Source: Acidimicrobiia bacterium
GTDB lineage: Bacteria; Actinomycetota; Acidimicrobiia; Spongiisociales; UBA11373
Reading direction: 5' to 3'
DNA: 58,320 nucleotides
NCBI GenBank assembly: GCA_016932695.1
Contig: JAFGCH010000092.1
Span: 1 to 58,320 of the forward strand
Part shown: positions 50,242 through 58,258 of the stretch, in pieces
Layout of the letters: every line of letters begins with the position of its first letter
How positions within the stretch are numbered: position 1 is the first letter of the stretch
Program-made: the position numbers and the translations under genes
The notes under the pieces: model-generated
What the model saw: only the letters and a program-made list of their open reading frames with translations
What the model was told of the DNA's origin: nothing
The model's database searches: none

Positions 50242-51719
50242 TGCTGGGTCGTCCCGCAGGCCTTCTGAATCACCGTCCGGTAGAAGGCGAGAGCTCCGTC
50301 GGCATCGGAGAGGCGCAGGCGCTCCCCGGTGCCGTGCATCAGGCTCATATCGGCCGGGGTCAGCCGGAAGGGGCTGAAACGGAAGACATCGGCCGCCACC
50401 GGGATGTAGTGCCTGGCGTCGGTGGCCCCCATGACGATCCAGGGCACCACGGTGGCATCGGAGAACACCTCATTGATCGCCTCGGCCACCACCCTGAAGG
50501 CCGCCGACTCGGTGGAAGACAAAGGAGAGGGCTCGGCGCTGAACCCGCCCTCGAGTTGCCGCACCGTGATCCCGTCGCCCACCACCGCCCGCACATGGGC
50601 CAGGACGCCGGCGACGGTGTCCCCGGGCATCACCCGGAAGTTGACCACCGCCCGCGCCGACTGGGGCAGGACGTTGGGTTTCACCCCCCCGCTGATCATG
50701 GTCACTGCGGTGGTGGTGCGGATGAGGGCATTCCCCGGAGGCGAGGCCGCCAGCCGCCTCTCCACCAGAGGGCCCAGCCGATCGGCGTGCCGCAGCGCCA
50801 GGCCCCCCAAGCCGCCGAGCACCGGGGCCAGGGCGGCGAAGAACTCGGCCTGGCTGTCGAGGCGGGCCGGCACGGGGCTGGCCTCGAGGCAGGCCACCGC
50901 CCCCGCCAGGGTGCCCACCGCCGTGTGCGACGGCGGCACCGACGAGTGCCCCCCGGCGCCGTCCGCCACCAACTCCACGTTCAGGTAGCCCTTTTCCCCA
51001 ATGCCCACCAGGGCCACGGGGCGGGTCACGCCGGGCAGCAGGCCCGAGGCCACGGCCCCGCCTTCGTCGAGGACGAAGTCGAGGCGCACCCCGCGCTCGG
51101 CGAGCAGAGCCGCCACGGCCGCCGCCCCTTGCCCCCCGCCGATCTCCTCGTCGTCCCCGATGGCCACGTACAGGGTTACGTCGGGCCGGAAGCCCTCGGT
51201 CAGCAGGGCCTCGACGGCTTCGAAGATGGCGATGACGGAGCACTTGTCGTCGAGAGTCCCCCGGCCCCACAGGTACTCCTCATCGCGCTCCCCGGCAAAG
51301 GGGGGATGGGGCCAGTCTCCCTCGGTGCCGGGTTCGATGCCCACCACGTCCATGTGCCCCATCAGCAGCACCGGCGGGGCGCTCGGGTCGGATCCCTCCC
51401 AGGTGTACAGGAGGGAGTGCCCGGCCACCACCTCGCGTCCCAGGTGCTGATGCACCAGCGGGTAGGTGCTTACGAGGTAGGCGTGGAACTCGGCGAAGGG
51501 CGCCGGGTCGGTGAGCGAACGGTCCTCGTGGCTGATGGTGGGGATGCGCACTGCCGCGGCCAGGTGCCCCAGATAGGTGTCGCCCGGGCCCCCCGGCTCC
51601 GGCACTGCCGGCGCCTGGCCTCCCCGGCGTCCGCCCCAGCGGCGGCGGAGTGCGGCCGCCGCGGCGGCACCCACCCCAGCGCCGGCGATGAGTTTCACGC
51701 CCTTCTTCCTGCTGGTCAT
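50235..51719 (-). CDS. M20 family metallopeptidase (PM20D1/CPS-like)
   Basis: The 494-residue protein has an N-terminal hydrophobic stretch (VKLIAGAGVGAAAAAAL) that may anchor it. The M20 metal site is intact: LLMGHMDVVG (His, Asp), RGTLDDKCS (bridging Asp), GDDEEIGG (catalytic and metal Glu), and a C-terminal LMHGTGERL His. The dimerisation domain lies in the middle. The form is closest to carboxypeptidase S and PM20D1, which act on N-acyl amino acids and peptides. ATG 51719 overlaps the GNAT stop as ATGA. Confidence 0.9.
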   Translation of the reverse strand: MTSRKKGVKLIAGAGVGAAAAAALRRRWGGRRGGQAPAVPEPGGPGDTYLGHLAAAVRIPTISHEDRSLTDPAPFAEFHAYLVSTYPLVHQHLGREVVAGHSLLYTWEGSDPSAPPVLLMGHMDVVGIEPGTEGDWPHPPFAGERDEEYLWGRGTLDDKCSVIAIFEAVEALLTEGFRPDVTLYVAIGDDEEIGGGQGAAAVAALLAERGVRLDFVLDEGGAVASGLLPGVTRPVALVGIGEKGYLNVELVADGAGGHSSVPPSHTAVGTLAGAVACLEASPVPARLDSQAEFFAALAPVLGGLGGLALRHADRLGPLVERRLAASPPGNALIRTTTAVTMISGGVKPNVLPQSARAVVNFRVMPGDTVAGVLAHVRAVVGDGITVRQLEGGFSAEPSPLSSTESAAFRVVAEAINEVFSDATVVPWIVMGATDARHYIPVAADVFRFSPFRLTPADMSLMHGTGERLRLSDADGALAFYRTVIQKACGTTQQW

Positions 51720-52687
51720 GAGCCAACCTCCCGGCCAGATGGTACGCGCCTCGGAGCCGCCGGGCCCAGTAGATGGACCCATCGGGCACCAACGCGGAAG
51801 CCCAGGCGGCTCGCCAGGGCCTGCATGGGCCCGTTGGAGGTGCTGGTGGAGGTGAACATCCGCCGATAACCCTGCTGCCGAGCCCAGAGGGCCGCCGCGG
51901 TCACCAGCGCCCTCCCCCACCCTCGACCCTGCTGTGCCGCCAGCACCCCGGTGAGTTCCTGGTAGACGGTGTAGGCGTCGTCCCCCGAGCGCCACATCTC
52001 ACAGAGGCCCACCCACTCGCCGCCTGCCAGGGCGATGGTCGTTCCCTCGTGCAAGGCCTCCTCGGCATCGACGTGACGGCGGCGGAAGGCTTGCCGATCG
52101 GGCACTGCATAGCCCAGGCCCCAGGGCACGTTGGCCTCGACCGTCGTGTGCAGGCAGTAGTAGCGCTCGAACCAGTCCGGGTCGGCCCGCTGCCGGGCGG
52201 CCAGGCTCGCGACCGGGCCCGGTGCCGGGGCGGCCTCGGCGGCGACCGACCCCAGGTCGAGATGCAGCTCGTGCTCCGCTTCTACCTCGCGGAAGCCCCG
52301 GGCGAGGGCGAAAGCCAGGCCGTCGGGCTCCGCCAGGCTGGTGGAGACATGCCATTCGGTGGCTCCCCCGGCGGCCGCCTCCTGCGTCACCGACTCCAAC
52401 AGGGCCGTCCCGATACCCCGCCGCCGGGCCCGGTGAGCCACCACCACCCACAGGCGGCGCCGGCCCGCCACCGGGACATCCGCATCGGCCTGCGCGCGGG
52501 CAAACCCCACGGCCTCCCCGCCCGCCAGGGCGACGAAGGCACCGACGGCGTGCCCCGCCGCCGTTGCCGCCGCGTCGGCAGCCCTCTCACCTTCCAGGCT
52601 CCAGGGCTCCTCGGGCTGGGCCTCCTTCAGCAGGGCCACCCGCTGCCGGTAGGCGGCGTCGCTCGGCGCGAAGGGCACGATCTGCAC
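51716..52687 (-). CDS. Tandem-GNAT acetyltransferase
   Basis: The 323-residue protein carries two GNAT domains. The first (residues about 1-150) has RLWVVVAHRARRRGIGTALLESVTQEA. The second has LTGVLAAQQGRGWGRALVTAAALWARQQGYRRMFTSTSTSNGPMQALASRLGFR. Tandem GNATs in actinobacteria include mycothiol synthase, but the residues here are not close to MshD and the assignment is not made. GTG start follows a TAGCGT box by six bases. It is coupled to the M20 gene. Confidence 0.85.
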   Translation of the reverse strand: MQIVPFAPSDAAYRQRVALLKEAQPEEPWSLEGERAADAAATAAGHAVGAFVALAGGEAVGFARAQADADVPVAGRRRLWVVVAHRARRRGIGTALLESVTQEAAAGGATEWHVSTSLAEPDGLAFALARGFREVEAEHELHLDLGSVAAEAAPAPGPVASLAARQRADPDWFERYYCLHTTVEANVPWGLGYAVPDRQAFRRRHVDAEEALHEGTTIALAGGEWVGLCEMWRSGDDAYTVYQELTGVLAAQQGRGWGRALVTAAALWARQQGYRRMFTSTSTSNGPMQALASRLGFRVGARWVHLLGPAAPRRVPSGREVGS

Positions 52688-52693
52688 GACCGC

Positions 52694-52717
52694 ACGCTAC
52701 CCCAGCGCAACTAGATT
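52694..52717. promoter_or_regulatory. Divergent pair of leaderless -10 boxes (TAGCGT minus, TAGATT plus)
   Basis: On the minus strand TAGCGT (52694-52699) ends six bases before the GTG at 52687. On the plus strand TAGATT (52712-52717) ends eight bases before the GTG at 52726. Both genes lack a Shine-Dalgarno, and the whole divergent gap is 38 bases, too short for leaders. Confidence 0.5.
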
Positions 52718-52725
52718 CCTGCCTC

Positions 52726-53694
52726 GTGCACTGGCTCGACGGCCTCTCCGCCCGGGCCCTGGCCCGCACCCCGCCGCACAAGCGGGTGTTCCGCCGCGGC
52801 TGGGGCGATCCCGAAGCCCTGGCCGCCTACCTGGAAGAGGCGGCCGAGGCCCCGCCCCTACCGGCGGCGGAGGTGACCGCCGGCCCGGACCTCTCCTGGG
52901 ATGGGGTGAAAGCCCAGGACCTCATCTTCGAGAGCCCCGGCCGCTACCTGCCCGAAGCCGGCCGTCTCGCCCGCGCCCGCCTCATCCATCCCGCGAACGG
53001 CAACGGCCGGGCGGTGGTACTGATGGCGGCCTGGAACGACCACGGGTACGGGGGCCGCCGCAAGCTGGCGCGTGATCTCGCCGCCCGGGGCATCGCCTCC
53101 GCCCTCTTGGAGCAGCCCCTCTACGGAGCCCGGCGCGCCGACCCCACCGACGAGCAGCCCATCACCACGGTGACCGACTTCATGTGGATGGGCCGCAGCG
53201 CCATGCTGGAAGGACGCGTTCTGGCCGATTGGCTGCGGCGGCAGGGTCACACCGTGGGGGTCAGCGGCTACAGCATGGGCGGCAACATGGCCGGTTTCCT
53301 GGCGGCCACCATGCCCTTCCCCGTGGCGCCCGCCCTCCTGGGCGCTTCCTTCTCCCCGGGGCCGCCGTTCCTCCACGGCATCCTGCGCACCACCGTGGAC
53401 TGGGAGGCTCTGGGAGGCAACGCCCCCGACGTGCATCAGCGCCTCAGCGAGGTGCTCCACAGTGCCAGCATCCTCCGCTTCCCCGCCCCGCCGCATACCC
53501 GGGCGGCCGTGCTGGTGGCCGCGACGCGAGACGGCTACGTGCCCACCGCTGCGGCCCAGGCCGTGCACCGCCACTGGCCGGGCTCCCAGATGGAGTGGGT
53601 CAATGCCGGCCACGGCACCCTGCTGTGGTTCCACCGCGACCGCCTGGTCGAGGCGGTGGTGCGAGCCTTCGACCGGCTCGACGGCGCGCCCTGA
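52726..53694 (+). CDS. Alpha/beta hydrolase
   Basis: The 322-residue protein has an alpha/beta hydrolase fold with the nucleophile elbow GYSMGG (about residue 184), the acid in ATRDGYVPT and the histidine in NAGHGTLLW. It resembles the DUF2048/ABHD18-like group in the LMAAWNDHGYGGRRKLARDLAARG opening. A signal peptide is not seen. The substrate, probably an ester or lipid, is unknown. GTG start fits the leaderless promoter. Confidence 0.85.
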   Translation: MHWLDGLSARALARTPPHKRVFRRGWGDPEALAAYLEEAAEAPPLPAAEVTAGPDLSWDGVKAQDLIFESPGRYLPEAGRLARARLIHPANGNGRAVVLMAAWNDHGYGGRRKLARDLAARGIASALLEQPLYGARRADPTDEQPITTVTDFMWMGRSAMLEGRVLADWLRRQGHTVGVSGYSMGGNMAGFLAATMPFPVAPALLGASFSPGPPFLHGILRTTVDWEALGGNAPDVHQRLSEVLHSASILRFPAPPHTRAAVLVAATRDGYVPTAAAQAVHRHWPGSQMEWVNAGHGTLLWFHRDRLVEAVVRAFDRLDGAP

Positions 53695-53700
53695 CTTCAG

Positions 53701-53838
53701 CCTCTCCCGGCTTGCCGGGAGAGGCGCGGAGGCCGCCCATCGGGCGGCCTCCGCGGTGAGGGCAAACAGCAACAAAAGCCCACGTCGCGCCTTTGCCCTC
53801 ACCCCGACCCTCTCCCGCCCGAAGCGGGCGGGAGAGGG
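53701..53838 (+). repeat. Dispersed palindromic intergenic repeat, copy C (complete)
   Basis: Four inverted repeats lie side by side: an 11-bp hairpin (53701-53711 with 53714-53724), a 14-bp hairpin (53725-53738 with 53742-53755), a core bounded by GTGAGGGCAAA (53756-53766) and TTTGCCCTCAC (53792-53802), and a 14-bp hairpin (53808-53821 with 53825-53838). It fills almost all of the gap between two convergent genes. Confidence 0.9.
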
Positions 53839-53843
53839 AGCGC

Positions 53844-54833
53844 CTAGGGCTGCAGCCGGATGGGGTGCTCCCGAACGTTCTCCTGAGTCCCATCCTGAGC
53901 GGAGTAGTCGAAGACGATCAGCGAGGCCGACTGCGCCGCGTCGACCTCGTAGGGCACATCGATGGTGAAGACGAAAGAGCCCCAGCCGGCGCCGTTGTCG
54001 GTCATAGCGAAGCCTTCGGCAACCACTAGGCCGTCCCAGTTGGCCAGGACCCAGTTGAACTGGGCCTCGAAGACGGCAGCCACGCCCTCGACCCGGATAT
54101 CGCCGCCGACCGGAGCACCGTAGGCCGGGTCGTCGATGAAGATGGCCGGGGTGAGGTCCTCGTAGTCGGCGCGGTCGACCGGGTGGTCCATGATGATCCC
54201 CTCGCTCGAGAAGACCGTCACCGGCTCGCCGTCGAGGTGGAACTGCACTTCCGCAACGGTGGGGAACTGGGTCAGGGTGAACACCACCTGGGCCAGGCGG
54301 GCCGCCATCGCAAAGGTGCCGCCCGCGGCCTCGAACTCACGCGACAGGTCCACGGTGGCCAGGCCGTCGGCGATGTTGATGCCCAGCAGGATGGTGTCGG
54401 CGGGCACGGCCGAAGACAGAGCGGGCACGCTCGCCTTCTCCTCGGCGGTGGGCCCGGCGATCAGCGCGTTCACAGCGGCCCTGGCCACCGCCTGGGTCCG
54501 AGGAACCTCTCGATAGACCGGGACCAGGAAGGGGCCGGGCCGGTAGTCGCTGCCGCCGCCCTCGAGCATGAAGTAGACCTTCAGGCCCATGGTGCCCGGC
54601 GCCGCGGTGGTGGTCGTGGCGGCGCCGGTCGTCGTGGCGGCGGTCGTGGGGGACGCCCCGCTGGTCGACGTGGTGGCCGAGGTGGTCGTCGGCGCGGCCG
54701 TGGTGGTCGTGGTGGCCACCGTGCCTCCGGAACCCGCCGGACGGGTGGTGATGGGGCCGGCGTCCACCACCGGCTCGGCACAAGCGGCCGCCGCCAGGGC
54801 CAGCATCACCAGGACTACGGCCGGGCGTTTCAT
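53844..54833 (-). CDS. GerMN/Gmad2 lipoprotein, LpqB-like partner of MtrAB
   Basis: The 329-residue lipoprotein has a lipobox ending at Cys18 and a long Thr/Ala/Pro linker (residues about 40-78). A GerMN domain follows (VYFMLEGGG, VARAAVNALIAGPTAEEKA, LLGINIADGLATVDLSREF, VVFTLTQFPTVAEVQFHLDGEPV). A Gmad2 beta domain comes last (IRVEGVAAVFEAQFNWVL, GWGSFVFTIDVPY). In actinobacteria LpqB, which contains a GerMN domain, modulates the sensor MtrB; position and domain suggest the same here, although the LpqB propeller is replaced by Gmad2. It ends six bases from repeat copy C. Confidence 0.88.
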   Translation of the reverse strand: MKRPAVVLVMLALAAAACAEPVVDAGPITTRPAGSGGTVATTTTTAAPTTTSATTSTSGASPTTAATTTGAATTTTAAPGTMGLKVYFMLEGGGSDYRPGPFLVPVYREVPRTQAVARAAVNALIAGPTAEEKASVPALSSAVPADTILLGINIADGLATVDLSREFEAAGGTFAMAARLAQVVFTLTQFPTVAEVQFHLDGEPVTVFSSEGIIMDHPVDRADYEDLTPAIFIDDPAYGAPVGGDIRVEGVAAVFEAQFNWVLANWDGLVVAEGFAMTDNGAGWGSFVFTIDVPYEVDAAQSASLIVFDYSAQDGTQENVREHPIRLQP

Positions 54834-54890
54834 GGTCTCGCTCCCTTCGCAGGTTCGGGGGAAGGCGGGCCGCCTTCCTCCGACAGTGTC

Positions 54891-56318
54891 CTACCCCGCC
54901 GTATCAGGGGCTTCACCGTCGGGTAACAGTTCCGCGACAGGCAGACGGGCCACGAACTCCAGGCCGCCGCCCTCGCGGCAGTGTGCCGTGAGATCCCCTC
55001 CCAGGGCGCGAGCGTGGCTGCGGGCGATGGCCAGGCCGAGGCCGCTGCCCGAGGCCGCCCGGGCCGCATCGGCCTTGTAGAAGCGCTCGAAGAGGCGCCC
55101 CAGATCCGCCTCCGACACCCCGGGCCCGCGGTCGGCCACGACCACCACCAAGTCGCCGGCCTCCCGCCGCATGGTGACCCGCACGTCTTCGCCCCCAGCG
55201 TGGCGGGCGGCGTTGTCCAGCAGGTTCCCCAGGATCCGCTCCAAGCGGCGGCGGTCGGTGCGCACCGGCAGGGAGCCCGGCGCCTCCAGCGCGGCGCGCG
55301 GGCAGCGGGCGGCGGCCACCGCCCCCGCCAAGCCCGCCGCGTCGAACTCGGTGAGGCTGGTGGCGTCGGACCCGGCATCGAGCCGGCTGATCTCCAGCAG
55401 GTCCTCCACCAGCAGTCGCAGCCGGGCGGTGTCGGCGGCGAGCAGTTCCCCCAGGCGGCGCGCCTGGGGAGACATGGCCTCCAGATGCTCCTCGAGCAGC
55501 GCCGCTTCTCCCACGAGGGCGGTAAGCGGGGTGCGTAGTTCGTGCGAGACGTCGGCCACGAAGCGCCGCTCCCGGTCGCGTCCCTCCTGCAGTTCCGCGA
55601 TGGAGTACTCCAGCGAGGCGGCCATGCGGTTGAACGACTCGGCCCAAGCGCCGAACTCGTCCCGCCCTTCTGCGGGCAGGCGAGCCGACAGGTCGCCGGA
55701 GGCGATGGCCGCCGCCGCCCGGCCGGCTGCCGCCACCGGGTGCAGCACCCGCCGCGACACCGCCCCGGCGGCCACCACCGCCAGGCCGACCAGCACCGCT
55801 CCGCCCACCGCCAGCGCCTGCCACAGCCGGGTCAGGGCGGCGGCCACGTCGCCCGCAGAAAAGTAGATGTAGAAGTCGGGCCCGGCCTCCGGCCGCCGCC
55901 CTCCGACGACCAGGTAAGGCTCCCCACCCAGGTCGAGCCACTGCCAGCCCAGCCGGCCCGCGGCGACGATCTCCTGCAGCCGGGGCTCCACCAGCGCCGG
56001 AGTCCCCGCCGCAGCGAATCCGGAGGCGTAGGGGGGCGCGCCCGCCCCGAAGTCCACATACAGCTCCACCCCACCGCGCCGCCGGATGGCCTCGGCCAGT
56101 CCCGAATCCTCGAACTCGGCAAGCCCGGCGCCGGTGGGGAGACGATCCTCGGTAGCCAGTTCGGCGATGGCGAACTCCGCCTGGGCGGCGGCGTCGGCGG
56201 CGAACTGCCCCCGCAAAGAACGAGCGACGAACAGGTACGAGCCGGCCCCCAGGAGCAGGGCGGTGAGCAGCACCAGGCCGACGATGGTAAGGGCCAGCCG
56301 GGTGCGGAAGCGCCTCAT
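54891..56318 (-). CDS. MtrB-like sensor histidine kinase
   Basis: The 475-residue kinase has membrane helices at about 11-31 and 168-187, an outer sensor region of about 130 residues between, a HAMP domain (RRVLHPVAAAGRAAAAIASGDLSARLP), HisKA with His259 in ADVSHELRTPLTALVG, and HATPase with NLLDNAARHAGG, DRGPGV, LFERFYK and GSGLGLAIA. The DVSHELRTPLT and LLEDLLEISRLDAG regions resemble MtrB. It follows the response regulator with a one-base overlap and precedes the GerMN lipoprotein, like mtrA-mtrB-lpqB. Confidence 0.92.
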   Translation of the reverse strand: MRRFRTRLALTIVGLVLLTALLLGAGSYLFVARSLRGQFAADAAAQAEFAIAELATEDRLPTGAGLAEFEDSGLAEAIRRRGGVELYVDFGAGAPPYASGFAAAGTPALVEPRLQEIVAAGRLGWQWLDLGGEPYLVVGGRRPEAGPDFYIYFSAGDVAAALTRLWQALAVGGAVLVGLAVVAAGAVSRRVLHPVAAAGRAAAAIASGDLSARLPAEGRDEFGAWAESFNRMAASLEYSIAELQEGRDRERRFVADVSHELRTPLTALVGEAALLEEHLEAMSPQARRLGELLAADTARLRLLVEDLLEISRLDAGSDATSLTEFDAAGLAGAVAAARCPRAALEAPGSLPVRTDRRRLERILGNLLDNAARHAGGEDVRVTMRREAGDLVVVVADRGPGVSEADLGRLFERFYKADAARAASGSGLGLAIARSHARALGGDLTAHCREGGGLEFVARLPVAELLPDGEAPDTAG

Positions 56319-57004
56319 CAGCGGGGTGCCGCCCGGTAACCCACCCCGCGCACCGTGCGGATCAGGCCGGGGTGAGCCGGGTCGGGCTCCACCTTGGCCC
56401 GCAGCCGCTGCACCGCCACGTCCACCAGGCGCGAGTCGCCCAGGTAGCCGTAGCCCCAGACCCGCTCGAGCAGCATCTCCCGGGTGAACACCTGGCCCGG
56501 ACGCCGCGCCAGTTCGAGCAGCAGGCGGAACTCGGTGGGGGTCAGCGCGATCTCGCCGGCGGAGCCTTCCACGGAGTGGCCCGCCGGGTCGATGCGCAGC
56601 GGTCCCAGAGTGACGATCTCTGCCGGCGACTGCTGCGTGGCCCGCCGCAGCACCGCCCGCACCCGGGCCACCAGCTCCGCCATCTCGAAGGGCTTGGTGA
56701 CGTAGTCGTCCGCCCCCGCTTCGAGGCCCACCACCACGTCCACCGTGCCGGACAAGGCGGTCAGCATCACCACCGGCACCGCCGATTCCTGCCGGATGGC
56801 CCGGCAGACCTCAAGCCCATCGCGACCGGGGAGCATCACGTCGAGGACCACCGCGTCGGGCCGCCGGGACCGGAACAAGCTCAGCCCTTCGTTGCCGTCG
56901 CGCGCCGCCAGGACGGTGAAGCCCGCCCGCTGCAGGCCCAGCTGGGTGACCTCACGCACCGAGGCGTCGTCTTCGACGAGGAGCACGGTGGCGTCCACAT
57001 CCAT
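56318..57004 (-). CDS. MtrA-like OmpR-family response regulator
   Basis: The 228-residue regulator has a receiver domain (EDD at 11-13, phospho-acceptor Asp55 in VVLDVMLPG, Lys104 in VTKPFE) and an OmpR winged helix (LTPTEFRLLLELARRPGQVFTREMLLERVWGY, RLVDVAVQRLRAKVEPDP, IRTVRGVGYR). MtrA controls cell division and wall genes in actinobacteria. ATG 57004 is chosen because the Shine-Dalgarno GGGGGAGG ends seven bases upstream. That Shine-Dalgarno lies wholly inside the stem of a 16-bp hairpin belonging to repeat copy D, so translation may be restricted. Confidence 0.93.
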   Translation of the reverse strand: MDVDATVLLVEDDASVREVTQLGLQRAGFTVLAARDGNEGLSLFRSRRPDAVVLDVMLPGRDGLEVCRAIRQESAVPVVMLTALSGTVDVVVGLEAGADDYVTKPFEMAELVARVRAVLRRATQQSPAEIVTLGPLRIDPAGHSVEGSAGEIALTPTEFRLLLELARRPGQVFTREMLLERVWGYGYLGDSRLVDVAVQRLRAKVEPDPAHPGLIRTVRGVGYRAAPR

Positions 57005-57006
57005 AT

Positions 57007-57042
57007 TCTCGCCTCCCCCGCCGCCAGGCGGGGGAGGCGAGA
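57007..57042 (-). promoter_or_regulatory. Stem-loop masking the Shine-Dalgarno of the MtrA-like gene
   Basis: Arms 57007-57022 and 57027-57042 are perfect 16-base complements with a 4-base loop. In the minus-strand message the 3' arm contains GGGGGAGG and ends two bases before the ATG. Any transcript starting upstream of the hairpin would hide its own ribosome-binding site. Confidence 0.7.
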
Positions 57043-57138
57043 GCCGACGTAGTCGGCGAGCGTGAGGGCAGAACACAACGAAAGCTCCGTCGCGCCCTTG
57101 CCCTCACCCCAACCCTCTCCCGGCAAACCGGGAGAGGG
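57007..57138 (+). repeat. Dispersed palindromic intergenic repeat, copy D (complete)
   Basis: Same order as copy C: 16-bp hairpin (57007-57022 with 57027-57042), short hairpin GCCGAC-GTA-GTCGGC (57043-57057), core bounded by GTGAGGGCA (57062-57070) and TGCCCTCAC (57099-57107), and 11-bp hairpin CCCTCTCCCGG (57113-57123 with 57128-57138). It lies between two divergent genes. Confidence 0.9.
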
Positions 57139-57178
57139 AGCTAACACCGCCTTCCCCCTTCTCCGCCTGGGCCCGGTC

Positions 57179-57184
57179 CATAAT
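57179..57184 (+). promoter_or_regulatory. Putative leaderless -10 box (CATAAT)
   Basis: CATAAT ends seven bases before ATG 57192, and the spacer CCGCCCC cannot act as Shine-Dalgarno. Confidence 0.45.
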
Positions 57185-57191
57185 CCGCCCC

Positions 57192-58184
57192 ATGCCCGGC
57201 GACGAGATCCGCATAGAGGCCGCGGGCCGGCAGGTGCGCTTCACCAGCCCCGGCAAGGTGGTCTTCCCCGAGCAGGGGTGGACCAAGCGCGATGTCGTGG
57301 AGCACTACCTGCTCTGTGCCCCCGGGGCGGTGCGGGGCGTCTACCGCCGGCCCTGCGCCCTGAAGCGGTGGCCCGAGGGAGTGGATCACCCGCCCTTCTT
57401 CACCAAGCGGGCCCCGGGAACCATCCGGGAGGCGGTGGCGGTGCGCTTCCCCTCGGCCCGTCCCGGTCGCATGGCCGTGGTGAACGACGTGTCCGACATC
57501 GTCGACCAAGTGCAATTGGGCTGCCTCGATCTGAACCCCTGGACCAGCCGGGCCGAGGATCTCGACCACCCCGACGAGTTGCGCCTCGACCTCGACCCCA
57601 CCGAGGGCTATACGTTCGACGACTGCCGCCCCGTGGCCGCCGCCTGCCGGGACCTCCTCGCCGAGCACGGCCTGATCGGCTGGCCCAAGACCTCCGGGTC
57701 GCGAGGCCTCCACATCTACGTGCGCCTCCGGGCCCGCTGGACCTTCGAGGAAGTGCGGCGCGGCGCCCTGGCCTTTGCCCGCGAGATCGAGCGCCGCCTC
57801 CCCGGCCTGGCCACCACCGCCTGGTGGAAGGAGGAGAGGCGCGGAGTGTTCCTCGACTTCAACCAGAACGCCCGCGACAAGACCATCGCCTCGGCCTACA
57901 GCCTGCGCCACACCGGCCGGGTCTCCACCCCGTTCACCTGGGAGGAATTGACCACCATCGACCCCATGGAGATGACCCTCGAGGGCTTCCGGGCACGATG
58001 GGCCACGGCCGGCGACCCCACGGAGGGGATCGATGCCGCCGCCGGCGATCTCTCTCCCCTGCTGCGCCTGGCCGATGCCGATGCGGCGCGCGGCCTGGGC
58101 GATGCCCCCTGGCCGCCGCACTACCCCAAGCAGCCGGGGGAGCCTCCCCGGGTGCAGCCTTCCAAGCGGCGAAAGGCGGAGTGA
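57192..58184 (+). CDS. Stand-alone LigD-type polymerase domain (primase-polymerase)
   Basis: The 330-residue protein is a complete PolDom: FTSPGKVVFPEQGWTKRDVVEHY, RRPCALKRWPEGVDHPPFFTKRAP, the metal-binding DLD in LRLDLDPTEG (133-135), KTSGSRGLHIYV, and FLDFNQNARDKTIASAYSLR. Such enzymes add ribonucleotides in Ku-dependent end joining. The ligase and nuclease domains of full LigD are absent, and no Ku gene is present in the window. The ATG follows a leaderless-type box. It is divergent from the MtrA-like gene across repeat copy D. Confidence 0.94.
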   Translation: MPGDEIRIEAAGRQVRFTSPGKVVFPEQGWTKRDVVEHYLLCAPGAVRGVYRRPCALKRWPEGVDHPPFFTKRAPGTIREAVAVRFPSARPGRMAVVNDVSDIVDQVQLGCLDLNPWTSRAEDLDHPDELRLDLDPTEGYTFDDCRPVAAACRDLLAEHGLIGWPKTSGSRGLHIYVRLRARWTFEEVRRGALAFAREIERRLPGLATTAWWKEERRGVFLDFNQNARDKTIASAYSLRHTGRVSTPFTWEELTTIDPMEMTLEGFRARWATAGDPTEGIDAAAGDLSPLLRLADADAARGLGDAPWPPHYPKQPGEPPRVQPSKRRKAE

Positions 58185-58258
58185 GCCGGGGCGGGCTCCC
58201 CGCTAGGGTGACGGGCGGGGGCCCCGATAGCCGCCGGCGGCCGCCCCAAGGAGCAGCC

